Notes: a model not told the origin generated them from the letters alone. DNA of 38,198 nt from Tepidanaerobacter sp. GT38 (GCF_021991635.1 NZ_JAFFJA010000058.1:1-38198); one strand, 5' to 3'. Counted from the first letter of the stretch, positions 8,244 to 16,122 are shown. Translations and numbers: made by a program.

Positions 8244-9710
8244 ATGGCTAAATTCACCAAAAAGTTTGAAATGTATAGGTATCTTCAAGCCAATACTGCA
8301 AATATTTATGCAGAGGCGAAAAAAGCTGCAGATGAAATAGGTATTCCTCAAGATTTAAGAGGTAAGTTTGGATTGACCGGTGCTATTTCCGGCTGCCCTT
8401 CACCATTGACTAAGAAAATCAGAGAAGCTATGGAAAAGGGTGCAACAGAGGTTATTCCTTTGGCTAAACTGGTAGACGAAGTCAGAAGCTTAGTTAAAGA
8501 TGTTTACGGCGATGAGTATGACGCGGCACCAGTTAACACCTGTGAAGCAGGATTGTGGGTTACTTTTGATACCCTGTTTTCACCACCTATGCAGGGCCGT
8601 GGAGACGCCTATCAAGCACGCTATATTATTCCATATGAAAAGCATTTACACCACCATGGTGGTTACGGAAGACCATTCCCTGGCTGCTTTAAAGATATTC
8701 TAGCCGACAGAGGATCTACTGCCGGTGAATTAGGATTTTATGGCAAGAGGCAAAACAATTTGAGTGCTTATATAGCGCCGTTAGTAGGTGCCGATTATTC
8801 AGTTCATGGAATTAAATTTCATCCAACAATCCAGCTAACTAAAGTTGATCCTGAAGCATCAGCAGAAAAAATTAAGAAAATTGCAGAACGCCATGCTACT
8901 ATGCTTACAGGTATTACATCACTTGCGTATGACACACCAGGATATGGTTATGGTGTAAAGGACAGCGATGGTGTACCGGTGCTGCAGAAGCGTTTAGCAG
9001 AGATTGCTAAAGAATTTGATGTACCTTACGTACTTGACAACGCTTGGGGTGTTCCCTTTATAGGTCACGATATTACTAAGAGTGGTGCCGATGTAATTAT
9101 TTACAGTATGGATAAAGCCAGCGAATCTCCAACATCTGGTTTGATAATAGGTAAAGAACAGTACATGGTTCCAATCCGTAGAGCTCTCGGTATGCATGGA
9201 GATCGCTACGGAACAACAGCATCTTATGGAAAAGCGGCTTATGTAGTGTTTGATCCCGGCAAAGAGGCACTGCTTGGAATGATTGCAGCACTCAAAGAAT
9301 TAAGAGACAACCCCGACGAACTTAAGAAACCAGTTGACGACATGTATAAGATCGTAGTAGAAGAATTTGATCAAATTCATCCCAAACTTAGAAAAGGTAT
9401 AATAATCTCCAAGTCTTACAACAGCAGAGCTGTTGAAGTTAACTACGAAAAGACCTGGGAGGGTGACGAACTAGGATTCCCCATCTTCTCTATAGAAGAT
9501 ATGTATGCAGGAAGCCACTTGTTGCAGGTAGGACTTTCACAGATGGGTGTAATCCCGACAGTTGCCTATGACGCTAACATAATGATTTCCCCAGGCCTCG
9601 GTACTACCGATGACAACGGTCAAATTATTGAAAGCAAATTTAGATATGCTGTGAAGGCTCTAGTTAAGCTTATGGAAATCATCGCCAAATACAGTGGATA
9701 TATAGATTAA
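8244..9710 (+). CDS. PLP-dependent enzyme with SelA-like fold type I architecture
   Basis: A 488-residue cytosolic enzyme. The PLP site is readable: D265 in VLDNAWG (pyridine-nitrogen Asp) and K291 in YSMDKASESPTSGLIIG, arranged as in SelA and its ammonia-lyase relatives, where Lys precedes a Gly-rich return and an ALG segment. A His-rich loop (KHLHHHGGYGRPFPG, near residue 133) is unusual and may bind substrate or metal. The C-terminal 150 residues form the small domain. It resembles SelA-group lyases/transferases rather than ordinary aminotransferases, so racemase, lyase or side-chain-transfer activity are all possible. ATG 8244 follows CAAGGAGGA, 16 bases after ridA. The substrate is unknown; context suggests an amino acid. 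Confidence 0.8.
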   Translation: MAKFTKKFEMYRYLQANTANIYAEAKKAADEIGIPQDLRGKFGLTGAISGCPSPLTKKIREAMEKGATEVIPLAKLVDEVRSLVKDVYGDEYDAAPVNTCEAGLWVTFDTLFSPPMQGRGDAYQARYIIPYEKHLHHHGGYGRPFPGCFKDILADRGSTAGELGFYGKRQNNLSAYIAPLVGADYSVHGIKFHPTIQLTKVDPEASAEKIKKIAERHATMLTGITSLAYDTPGYGYGVKDSDGVPVLQKRLAEIAKEFDVPYVLDNAWGVPFIGHDITKSGADVIIYSMDKASESPTSGLIIGKEQYMVPIRRALGMHGDRYGTTASYGKAAYVVFDPGKEALLGMIAALKELRDNPDELKKPVDDMYKIVVEEFDQIHPKLRKGIIISKSYNSRAVEVNYEKTWEGDELGFPIFSIEDMYAGSHLLQVGLSQMGVIPTVAYDANIMISPGLGTTDDNGQIIESKFRYAVKALVKLMEIIAKYSGYID

Positions 9711-9723
9711 TCATTAATTACCA

Positions 9724-9749
9724 TACGCCAAGGCAGTGGCCTTGGCGTA
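9724..9749 (+). promoter_or_regulatory. Perfect intercistronic hairpin without T-tract
   Basis: TACGCCAAGGC (9724-9734) pairs perfectly with GCCTTGGCGTA (9739-9749) around AGTG. The bases after it are GAAAATAAAAATTAG, with no U run, so it is not a normal terminator. It may protect the 3' end of the upstream mRNA or mark a processing point between the PLP and FAD genes. Confidence 0.7.
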
Positions 9750-9776
9750 GAAAATAAAAATTAGGGAGGTATTTGC

Positions 9777-11060
9777 ATGCCCAAAGTAGTTGTCGTAGGC
9801 GGAGGCTGGGCAGGCTCAGCAGCTGCATTATCGGCTAAAAAAGCAGGCGCCGATGTAGTTTTATTAGAAAGAACCGATATGTTATTGGGAACAGGCCTTG
9901 TGGGCGGAATTATGAGGAACAACGGAAGATTTACAGCCACAGAAGAAATGATAGCAATGGGTGGAGGCGAATTATTCCAAGTTACGGATAGTGTAGCAAG
10001 GCATAAAAACATCGAGTTTCCCGGTCACAAACATGCAACATTATATGATGTTGCTTTAGTTGAACCAGCAGTTAAAAAAGTTCTTATTGATGCAGGTGTG
10101 GAGGTTCATACGGAAAGCCGCGTAACAGATGTAGTAGCAGATGGCAACAAGATATTAGCTGTTATTACAGCAGATGGTAGAAAATTTGAAGGCGATGTTT
10201 TTATAGAATGTACAGGAACTGCTGGCCCACAAGGAAATTGCACAAAATATGGCAATGGATGCGCCATGTGTGTTTACAGGTGTCCAAGTTACGGACCAAG
10301 AGTAAGCATTGCGGCTAAGATGGGTGTCAAAGAAATGATGGCTAAAAAAGCCGATGGCACCTATGGTGCTATGAGCGGTTCTTGCAAACTTTTTAAAGAA
10401 TCGCTTTCGCAAGAAATTGTAGACAAGTTAAATTCAACCGGTGTGGCCATTGTTCCTGTTCCAGAACACGCTAAAGAGGGATCAGACATTCTAACTAAAA
10501 AAGCCTGTCAACAGTATGCCTTAAAAGAATTTGTAGATAATGTTATTCTGCTTGATACTGGACATGCAAAATTAATGACGCCCTTCTTCCCATTAAAGGA
10601 TTTAAGACAAATTCCTGGGTTTGAAAATGCGCGATATGAAGATCCATATGCAGGAAACCTAGGTAATTCAATAAGATATTTGGCTCTTTCGCCACGGGAT
10701 AACTATTTAAGAACAGAAGGTGTTGACAATCTTTTCTGTGGAGGAGAAAAAGCTGGCCCACTGGTAGGACATACAGAAGCCATCTGCACTGGTACTCTTG
10801 CAGGGGCTAATGCCGTAAGGTGGGCTGTGGGTCAAGAACTGATACAGATTCCTACAGACCTTGCTGTAGGCGACGCTATTGCTTATGTAAAAGAACAAAT
10901 GAAAACAGAAGAAGGCATATCTAAGAAATATACGTTTTCCGGCTCCGTCTATTTTGAGAGAATGAAGCAACTTGGATTATATACAACAGATGTAAATGCA
11001 ATAAAGGATCGGGTAGACAAAGCAGGAATGACAAATGTGTTTAATCAGAAAGTTGTATAA
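9777..11060 (+). CDS. FAD-dependent oxidoreductase with a four-cysteine motif
   Basis: A 427-residue flavoprotein. The dinucleotide fold is VVVGGGWAGSAAA (residues 4-16) with E31 ending the second strand, and a second FAD contact is at ECTGTAG (144-150). FCGGEKAGPLVGHTEAICTGTLAGANA (about 320-346) resembles the C-terminal FAD segment of GidA/TrmFO-like or amine-oxidising flavoenzymes. Between them lies C155-x6-C162-x2-C165-x3-C169, which could hold an Fe-S cluster or metal. ATG 9777 follows TTAGGGAGGT. A bidirectional terminator closes this half of the cluster. Oxidation of an amine or amino acid intermediate is a reasonable inference; the substrate is not visible. Confidence 0.8.
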   Translation: MPKVVVVGGGWAGSAAALSAKKAGADVVLLERTDMLLGTGLVGGIMRNNGRFTATEEMIAMGGGELFQVTDSVARHKNIEFPGHKHATLYDVALVEPAVKKVLIDAGVEVHTESRVTDVVADGNKILAVITADGRKFEGDVFIECTGTAGPQGNCTKYGNGCAMCVYRCPSYGPRVSIAAKMGVKEMMAKKADGTYGAMSGSCKLFKESLSQEIVDKLNSTGVAIVPVPEHAKEGSDILTKKACQQYALKEFVDNVILLDTGHAKLMTPFFPLKDLRQIPGFENARYEDPYAGNLGNSIRYLALSPRDNYLRTEGVDNLFCGGEKAGPLVGHTEAICTGTLAGANAVRWAVGQELIQIPTDLAVGDAIAYVKEQMKTEEGISKKYTFSGSVYFERMKQLGLYTTDVNAIKDRVDKAGMTNVFNQKVV

Positions 11061-11083
11061 TAAAGGCATTCATGAAACACCAT

Positions 11084-11118
11084 AAATAAAAGGGGTCATT
11101 ACTGACTCCTTTTATTTT
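11084..11118 (+). terminator. Bidirectional rho-independent terminator after the FAD gene
   Basis: A 15-bp stem, 11084-11098 with 11103-11117, has one G-T wobble and a TTAC loop. The A-rich 5' arm and T-rich 3' arm let it work in both directions. It separates the ridA-PLP-FAD half from the regulator-B12 half. Confidence 0.88.
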
Positions 11119-11278
11119 AAATACTTTATCAAACACAATTGCCAATATTTAGCCACCAGTTTATATAAAACGACCCCCGTAAACCTAATTAGCATTGTTG
11201 CCGATATCGTGTTAAAATTTTTGTGGGCGGTTAAATAATTGAGTGGCTGTGCTACTACTTAACATTTTTTATGTCGTT

Positions 11279-11325
11279 TTGTTATTATAGATTCATCATA
11301 AGATAATAGTTGTATTATTATACAA
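11279..11325 (+). promoter_or_regulatory. Promoter with overlapping operator-like inverted repeat for the cluster regulator
   Basis: TTGTTA (11279-11284), 17 bases, then GATAAT (11302-11307) forms a sigma-A-like promoter. Immediately downstream, covering the expected start site, is TTGTAT-TATT-ATACAA (11310-11325), a perfect six-base inverted repeat. FCD-family regulators commonly bind GT-N-AC palindromes, so this is a good candidate autoregulatory operator. I found no second copy upstream of 7303. Confidence 0.6.
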
Positions 11326-11339
11326 GATGGGGGTTTCAT

Positions 11340-12098
11340 ATGCAACATGAAAAACTTCGACTTTTGTTTTTTACTTTAAAGGCCATTGACAATTCTCAAG
11401 GGCCCGTAGGTTCTGGCTTCATACGTCATAGCTTGCAAATGCAAGGATTTGATATTAGTGAAGCTACTGTTGGTAGAATATTACGGCAATTGGATCTAAA
11501 AGGATATACTGAAAGAATCGGTTTTAAAGGTAGAAAGTTAACTCCTACAGGTAAAGAATTACTTGCGGAGCTAGAACGTGAAAACAATATTAATCATTAT
11601 GGAAAAGAATTGCTAAATGTAATAAGAGTAACAGGTAAACAAGAACTATTGGATATGTTAATAGCAAGAAAGGCCATCGAAAGCCAATTAGCAAAGTTAG
11701 CTGCAATGTATATAACTAATGAAGAAATTCTTGAAATGGAAAAAATTATAAAAAGGCAAGAAATCCATGTTAAAGAAGGTATTTCCATAGCAGATGATGA
11801 TGTAGAATTTCATAAAATTATATCTAAAGCAGCTAGAAACAGAGTTTTAGATGCAGCTATGGATTTAATAAGGCAGCATGGGCAGCTTTCACCTATGCTT
11901 GAGTATATAAGAAAAAGAGTAAAGAGTACAGTTCTCTTAGACCATAAAAGTATATATGAAGCTATTGCTTCCAGGAATCCGGAATTAGCTGAGAAAGCAA
12001 TGATTAATCATATTGAAAATCTCGAGAGAGATGTCAAAAAGTACTGGGAAATTGCTTATAACAGAGAAGGAAACGACGAGTCTCAAAAAGAAAATTGA
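11340..12098 (+). CDS. Transcriptional regulator: winged-helix N-terminus plus FCD ligand domain
   Basis: A 252-residue regulator. Residues 100-235 look like an FCD (FadR C-terminal) effector domain, with candidate metal ligands D154 and H158 (DDVEFH), H202 (DHKSIYEAI) and H224 (AMINHIENL). The DNA-binding part (residues 5-80) lacks the usual GntR motif; GPVGSGFIRHSLQMQGFDIS, then RILRQLDLKGY and LTPTGKELL, look more like the NrpR/RNase R-type winged helix (HTH_12). The frame opens at 11310, but ATG 11340 follows GATGGGGG and removes an atypical leader. It sits between the two halves of the cluster and probably senses a pathway carboxylate. It may control both halves, but only its own promoter shows a clear palindrome. 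Confidence 0.8.
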   Translation: MQHEKLRLLFFTLKAIDNSQGPVGSGFIRHSLQMQGFDISEATVGRILRQLDLKGYTERIGFKGRKLTPTGKELLAELERENNINHYGKELLNVIRVTGKQELLDMLIARKAIESQLAKLAAMYITNEEILEMEKIIKRQEIHVKEGISIADDDVEFHKIISKAARNRVLDAAMDLIRQHGQLSPMLEYIRKRVKSTVLLDHKSIYEAIASRNPELAEKAMINHIENLERDVKKYWEIAYNREGNDESQKEN

Positions 12099-12131
12099 AT
12101 CCCTTAATTAAAAAAGTAAGGAGGAGGTAAA

Positions 12132-12365
12132 ATGCCGGACATATTAGAAAAAGTAATGGATGCAGTTGATGTAGAAACGTATTTAGTTTGCAAAGATGAA
12201 GAAGAAGCAGAGAGACTTTCTGTGGAATTGATGGAGAAATTGGGTTTTCAGGATATATCTATAGTTTTTATTCAACATCAAGGTCCTGGCGCAAGAGTTA
12301 GGGTTAGAGGATATATTTATAAACCAGGAGACAAATATAGTTGGTTATTTGATCAAAGAAAATAG
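12132..12365 (+). CDS. 77-residue protein preceding the B12 enzyme (possible small subunit)
   Basis: A small soluble acidic protein with a beta-alpha-beta pattern: ETYLVCKDEEEAERLSVELMEKLG, then DISIVFIQHQ and ARVRVRGYIYK. It is not OraS-like (OraS is about 120 residues with different motifs) and I recognise no family. ATG 12132 follows AAGGAGGAGGT, one of the strongest SD sites here. It ends 13 bases before the B12 protein's ATG, and the SD of that gene overlaps its stop, so the two are tightly coupled. A small subunit or assembly factor is the natural inference. Confidence 0.75.
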   Translation: MPDILEKVMDAVDVETYLVCKDEEEAERLSVELMEKLGFQDISIVFIQHQGPGARVRVRGYIYKPGDKYSWLFDQRK

Positions 12366-12378
12366 GGAGGAATTTGTC

Positions 12379-14190
12379 ATGAAGAAGAAAGTTCTGCTTG
12401 CACCTCTGGACCCAGTTCATGATATCGGATTAAAAATGATAAAAAGAGGACTGGAACAAAACGGTCATGATACTTTACTTATGCCCCCGGACTATTCTCA
12501 GGAAGAAATTATAAAAGCCATTGTAGATAACGATGTAGACGTTGTTTTAATTAGCCGCACACTCGGTTACGGCGTGGCAGAAATTTTAGGGAAATTTATT
12601 GATTTAGCAGAAGCTGCTGGTATAAGAGATAAGGTTAAAATAGGAATAGGTGGTATGGCTATAAGACCTGAACTTGCAGCAGAACTAGGTTTTGATGCTG
12701 GTTTCGGGCCCGGTACTACTGTAGAAGAAGCTGTTGCTTTCGTAGAAGGAAGAGAGTATGTACCTTCTGAAAGTGGAATTAAACAAAACAAAAAAGATAT
12801 TACTCAAGGTTATGACTATAGTTTTCGCAATAAGAGAATTGAAAAATTGTTAGATACCATAGTTGATGGAATCCTTGATTATACAAGCAACAAAACTTCT
12901 ACTGCCATACTAAGAGCAGAGCTTCGCAGACAAATATTAGATAGCACCGATGAATCAGAGAAACAAAAACTTCGCCAGGAATATGCCAGGTACTGCGATG
13001 ATGTAGTTAAATCTTTTTATGAAGCTGGCAAGTACCGTGAAAAAACTCGGCCACTTACCAAAGATGAAGTAAAAGCACTTAGAGGATATGTAGATGACGT
13101 TAATTTCAGAATGAATCCAATAAAACTGCAGCATACCGATAAAAATCCTGCAGTATTTATTCAATATGGAACAGGCTGTCCATTTATGGATATAGCTCAT
13201 ATTAAGTCATGTGAAGCTTGGGGTGCAGATGGCGTAGTTCACTTTGATCCATCTTGGGGAGCCCGAACGGAAGGTTTCCTGGAAGGCTACATAACCCATG
13301 AAGAAGATGGGTCTATAATAACATATGAGAATTTAAAGAGCATCAAGGAATCTCTAGCCCCTTATACCCTTTGGCAAGTAAGGGCACATAGGGGATTAAA
13401 TACTCCTGAAACAGTCTTGCTAGCAGGCAAGATTGGGGCTGACTTGACGAAAATTAATATAGCTTACGGATCATTAAGCGGTGGTACAGATCCATCACGC
13501 CTTACAGTTGACGCAGTAGCCGCCATAAAATATGCTGCAGAATTTGGAATGCCTTTTGATGTAGTTACTAATGAAGAGCTCTCCGGAGTTCCTGCTTTTA
13601 AAGCTTTTGCAGGTATGCTCATTGTGTCAAAATTAGGTTTAAGGCTCGGTGGCAAACCCATACTTCAACCACTATTTTGCTATTCACCGGAAGTCATGAT
13701 TAATGGCCAAATGGTGGACAACTATGTTGACTTTAATGCAGCAAAGATATACTGTCTTAGAAATATTGTCAATGCTCCAATATGGTGTGGAGCACCAATT
13801 GGATTTTTAACCCAAACTGAGGATAGAGTCCAGTCATCTATGATGACGGCACTTCACGCATCACTTGCTTCCTCATTAGGAGTTGATGCAATTTCTATAG
13901 CTTCATCAGATGAAGCTTTCTCTAAAGGTCCCATAACAGCAGCATCCAGAATAGACACACTGAGAGCTACGCAAGCATCGTTTAGATTTTTCGGCCATGC
14001 TGATATAACTCCTACAGAAAATGCTAAAAAATGGGCTGCAGAAATGGAAGAAGGAATTGAAAAGGTATTAGAAGCCGTAGCAAAAAAAGGAAATTTTGTT
14101 GATGCGTTATACCAAGGATTATTAGGAAGTAGAGAAGATGGAGCTTATCCAGGCAGAGCAGGTAGAAATACAGTAATCAGTAAATCATAA
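12379..14190 (+). CDS. Cobalamin-dependent mutase-like protein (N-terminal B12 domain plus barrel)
   Basis: A 603-residue protein. Residues 1-128 form a B12-binding Rossmann domain: D11-P-V-H14-D-I-G17 (probable cobalt-ligating His14), VVLISRTLG (55-63) and IGIGGMA (88-94). Spacing is D-x2-H rather than the usual D-x-H. Residues 140-220 are helical. Residues 225-600 form a barrel-like catalytic region with GTGCPFMD, HFDPSWGARTEG, LWQVRAHRG and INIAYGSLSGGTDPSR. The layout recalls OraE/KamD-type PLP-B12 aminomutases, but the B12 domain is N-terminal and no lysine sits 11 residues after the His as in lysine 5,6-aminomutase. The frame opens at 12349; ATG 12379 follows AATAGGGAGGAA. Carbon-skeleton or amino-group migration is inferred; the substrate is unknown. 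Confidence 0.8.
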   Translation: MKKKVLLAPLDPVHDIGLKMIKRGLEQNGHDTLLMPPDYSQEEIIKAIVDNDVDVVLISRTLGYGVAEILGKFIDLAEAAGIRDKVKIGIGGMAIRPELAAELGFDAGFGPGTTVEEAVAFVEGREYVPSESGIKQNKKDITQGYDYSFRNKRIEKLLDTIVDGILDYTSNKTSTAILRAELRRQILDSTDESEKQKLRQEYARYCDDVVKSFYEAGKYREKTRPLTKDEVKALRGYVDDVNFRMNPIKLQHTDKNPAVFIQYGTGCPFMDIAHIKSCEAWGADGVVHFDPSWGARTEGFLEGYITHEEDGSIITYENLKSIKESLAPYTLWQVRAHRGLNTPETVLLAGKIGADLTKINIAYGSLSGGTDPSRLTVDAVAAIKYAAEFGMPFDVVTNEELSGVPAFKAFAGMLIVSKLGLRLGGKPILQPLFCYSPEVMINGQMVDNYVDFNAAKIYCLRNIVNAPIWCGAPIGFLTQTEDRVQSSMMTALHASLASSLGVDAISIASSDEAFSKGPITAASRIDTLRATQASFRFFGHADITPTENAKKWAAEMEEGIEKVLEAVAKKGNFVDALYQGLLGSREDGAYPGRAGRNTVISKS

Positions 14191-14228
14191 TTTATAATAT
14201 TTAATATTTGCCTGTAAAGGGGGGTATT

Positions 14229-15311
14229 ATGAGCTTAACAATAGGCATAGCAGGAACTGCTAAAAATACGGGAAAAACTACTACCACCTCCGCCATTCTT
14301 GGTGAATTGTACAACAGGAATATTTCCATTGGTTTAACCAGCATAGGTTATGATGGTGAAGAAATAGATAATATTACCGGATTACCCAAACCTCGTCTAT
14401 ATGTAAAAGAAAATACCATTTTAGCCATAGCTAAAAAATGCCTGAAAGGCGGAAGTGCTGAATATGAAGTATTAGAAACAACTAATATCACAACTCCCCT
14501 AGGAAATATAAATATAGTGAGAGTTGTTAAAGAAGGCTTGGCAGTAGTAGCAGGACCTAATAAAGGCAGTCAATTAAAATACGTTAAAGATAAAATGATT
14601 AATGAGCTAGGTTGTAAAATAATACTTGTAGATGGTGCTTTGAATAGAATTGCACCAATGGTTGAAACAGATGGAATTATTATTGCTACCGGTGCTGCTC
14701 GTAATACAAATATAGATGTGTTAGTTGAAGAAACTAAAGCTTTATATGAATTACTAAATTTACCTAAAGTGCAGGAAGATAAGTTGCAGCACTTTCTCCA
14801 CCTTGAAAAGATTGCACTCTTTCCTAAAAACACAGATGAAGGAATAAAATCATTGCGGTACGGTTCACTAATAGATAATTCAACGGTAAATGAAATATTA
14901 ACTGATATTAATAATGTACAAATTATTTTTATTCCTTATTTAATATCTGAACTTGCCCTAAAACAACTCAATGATAATTTAAGGGGATTATGGTTAGATA
15001 AGACTTTAATAATTAAGGATCCCATAAAATTAATCACAGGAGGAGACTCACAAAATCTATTAAATGAAATAAAAAGGATAAAAGAGAATGGCGGAAATGT
15101 AGAAACCTTAAAAAACCTCCCTTTGTTGGCTATTACCGTTAATCCTTTTTATCCAAAGTATCGGTTTGATAAAAATAGTTATGAACCCGGCTACATTAAT
15201 AGAGATGAATTACTAGAAAAAATGCAAAATGTCATGCATATACCAGTAATTGATATAAAACAGGAGGGTGCTGCAACTTTAGTAAACACTCTATTGATTA
15301 AGTTAAAATAA
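14229..15311 (+). CDS. P-loop ATPase/GTPase with BioD-like nucleotide site; candidate mutase partner
   Basis: A 360-residue protein whose P-loop is G9-T-A-K-N-T-G15-K16-T17, the G-x5-GKT variant used by dethiobiotin synthetase-type proteins. KIILVDGALNRIAPM (about residues 131-145) looks like the second metal-site strand, and TDGIIIATGAARNTN follows. The C-terminal half is poorly conserved in my memory. It starts 38 bases after the B12 enzyme gene; ATG 14229 follows AAAGGGGGG. B12 mutases often have nucleotide-dependent reactivation or cofactor-loading partners, and KamB-type proteins accompany lysine aminomutase, so a reactivase is plausible. An ATP-dependent ligase is the alternative. Confidence 0.7.
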   Translation: MSLTIGIAGTAKNTGKTTTTSAILGELYNRNISIGLTSIGYDGEEIDNITGLPKPRLYVKENTILAIAKKCLKGGSAEYEVLETTNITTPLGNINIVRVVKEGLAVVAGPNKGSQLKYVKDKMINELGCKIILVDGALNRIAPMVETDGIIIATGAARNTNIDVLVEETKALYELLNLPKVQEDKLQHFLHLEKIALFPKNTDEGIKSLRYGSLIDNSTVNEILTDINNVQIIFIPYLISELALKQLNDNLRGLWLDKTLIIKDPIKLITGGDSQNLLNEIKRIKENGGNVETLKNLPLLAITVNPFYPKYRFDKNSYEPGYINRDELLEKMQNVMHIPVIDIKQEGAATLVNTLLIKLK

Positions 15312-15327
15312 ATTTAGGGGGCTGGAT

Positions 15328-16023
15328 ATGGAAACAGTTGCTATTATAGGCACTGGTCGTATGGGCAGTTTAATTGCCCGCAAGTTGCAATCTCAATATA
15401 ATCTGATTTTGATAGATAAAGATTTAAGGAAATGTGGCTTGTTAGCGAAAGAAGTATCTGCTTTAGCAACATCAGATTATTCTCTCTTGTCAAATTCAGA
15501 TTATATTATTACAGCATTACCCGCACAAGTCTTTTCAGAAGCTGTAGCAGAACTTAAAAATTATGTTGCTCAACATCAAATACTTATAAATATTTCTACA
15601 GATACAGAAAAGGTAGAATTTGAACCATTAAAGGGCTTGTGCAAATTAGCTTCCGCTAAAATTATAGGTCATGCTAACTATATGGTGGCTACCAATGAGC
15701 TGCCTCTTATATTAATCGATGGTGAAGATTTAGCCGTGCGCAGTAAAATAGCAAAGATTTTTTCTAAATTGGGCACGGTCTGTTTTGGTGATGAAAAGAT
15801 TGTTAAGAAAGTAAACAATATAGCCAGCGAAGAGGGCATTAAAGCAGCTTTGAACATTAAAAAAAGGCTTGAGAAAGCAAATGTTCCCGCCGAATATATA
15901 CCTTTTGCGATTAGAAATGTAGCCTGTGGCACTATGAGTGCGTATGCATTAGGCGAAGGTGGACCTTTTGTGCAAAAAATAATTCAAAAGCTAAGCGAGG
16001 AGGAAAAAACTGATTCAATTTAG
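15328..16023 (+). CDS. NAD(P)-binding oxidoreductase (ProC/F420-reductase-like Rossmann fold)
   Basis: A 231-residue protein opening with VAIIGTGRMGSLIARKL (residues 4-20), the GxGxMG fingerprint of the pyrroline-5-carboxylate reductase/6-phosphogluconate dehydrogenase superfamily. LLIDKDLRKC-type charge after strand 2 and ADYIITALPAQ-like text near residue 53 (DYIITALPAQV) are family-like. The C-terminus is helical with ACGTMSAYALGEGGPF. It is shorter than ProC (about 265). ATG 15328 follows TTAGGGGGGC, 16 bases after the ATPase. As last gene of the operon it would reduce or oxidise an imine or keto intermediate; the substrate is unknown. Confidence 0.75.
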   Translation: METVAIIGTGRMGSLIARKLQSQYNLILIDKDLRKCGLLAKEVSALATSDYSLLSNSDYIITALPAQVFSEAVAELKNYVAQHQILINISTDTEKVEFEPLKGLCKLASAKIIGHANYMVATNELPLILIDGEDLAVRSKIAKIFSKLGTVCFGDEKIVKKVNNIASEEGIKAALNIKKRLEKANVPAEYIPFAIRNVACGTMSAYALGEGGPFVQKIIQKLSEEEKTDSI

Positions 16024-16036
16024 AATCAGTTTTTTC
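16003..16036 (+). terminator. Terminator closing the B12 half of the cluster
   Basis: GAAAAAACTGATTC (16002-16015) pairs with GAATCAGTTTTTTC (16023-16036); the T run is part of the 3' arm. The stem starts inside the end of the oxidoreductase gene, whose TAG is in the loop. Confidence 0.88.
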
Positions 16037-16091
16037 TTAGGCGAATAATTTTTAAAAAGCTAAATAAAAGCAGGAAAAAGAAGTTAATGTG

Positions 16092-16097
16092 TATAAT
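16092..16097 (+). promoter_or_regulatory. Probable -10 element for the pseudouridine synthase operon
   Basis: A perfect TATAAT lies 26 bases before the chosen TTG start. No convincing -35 is visible. If active it puts the transcript start near 16104, which rules out the open ATG at 16087 as the translation start. Confidence 0.5.
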
Positions 16098-16122
16098 AAT
16101 AGACATAAAAGGAGAGTTGCAA

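Noticed and set aside
11118-11278. Possible cobalamin riboswitch upstream of the regulator/B12 genes (AGCCACC near 11153)
   Set aside because: Only a partial B12-box-like string is present, without the rest of the aptamer, and a clear promoter lies downstream at 11279, so this stretch would not be in the transcript.
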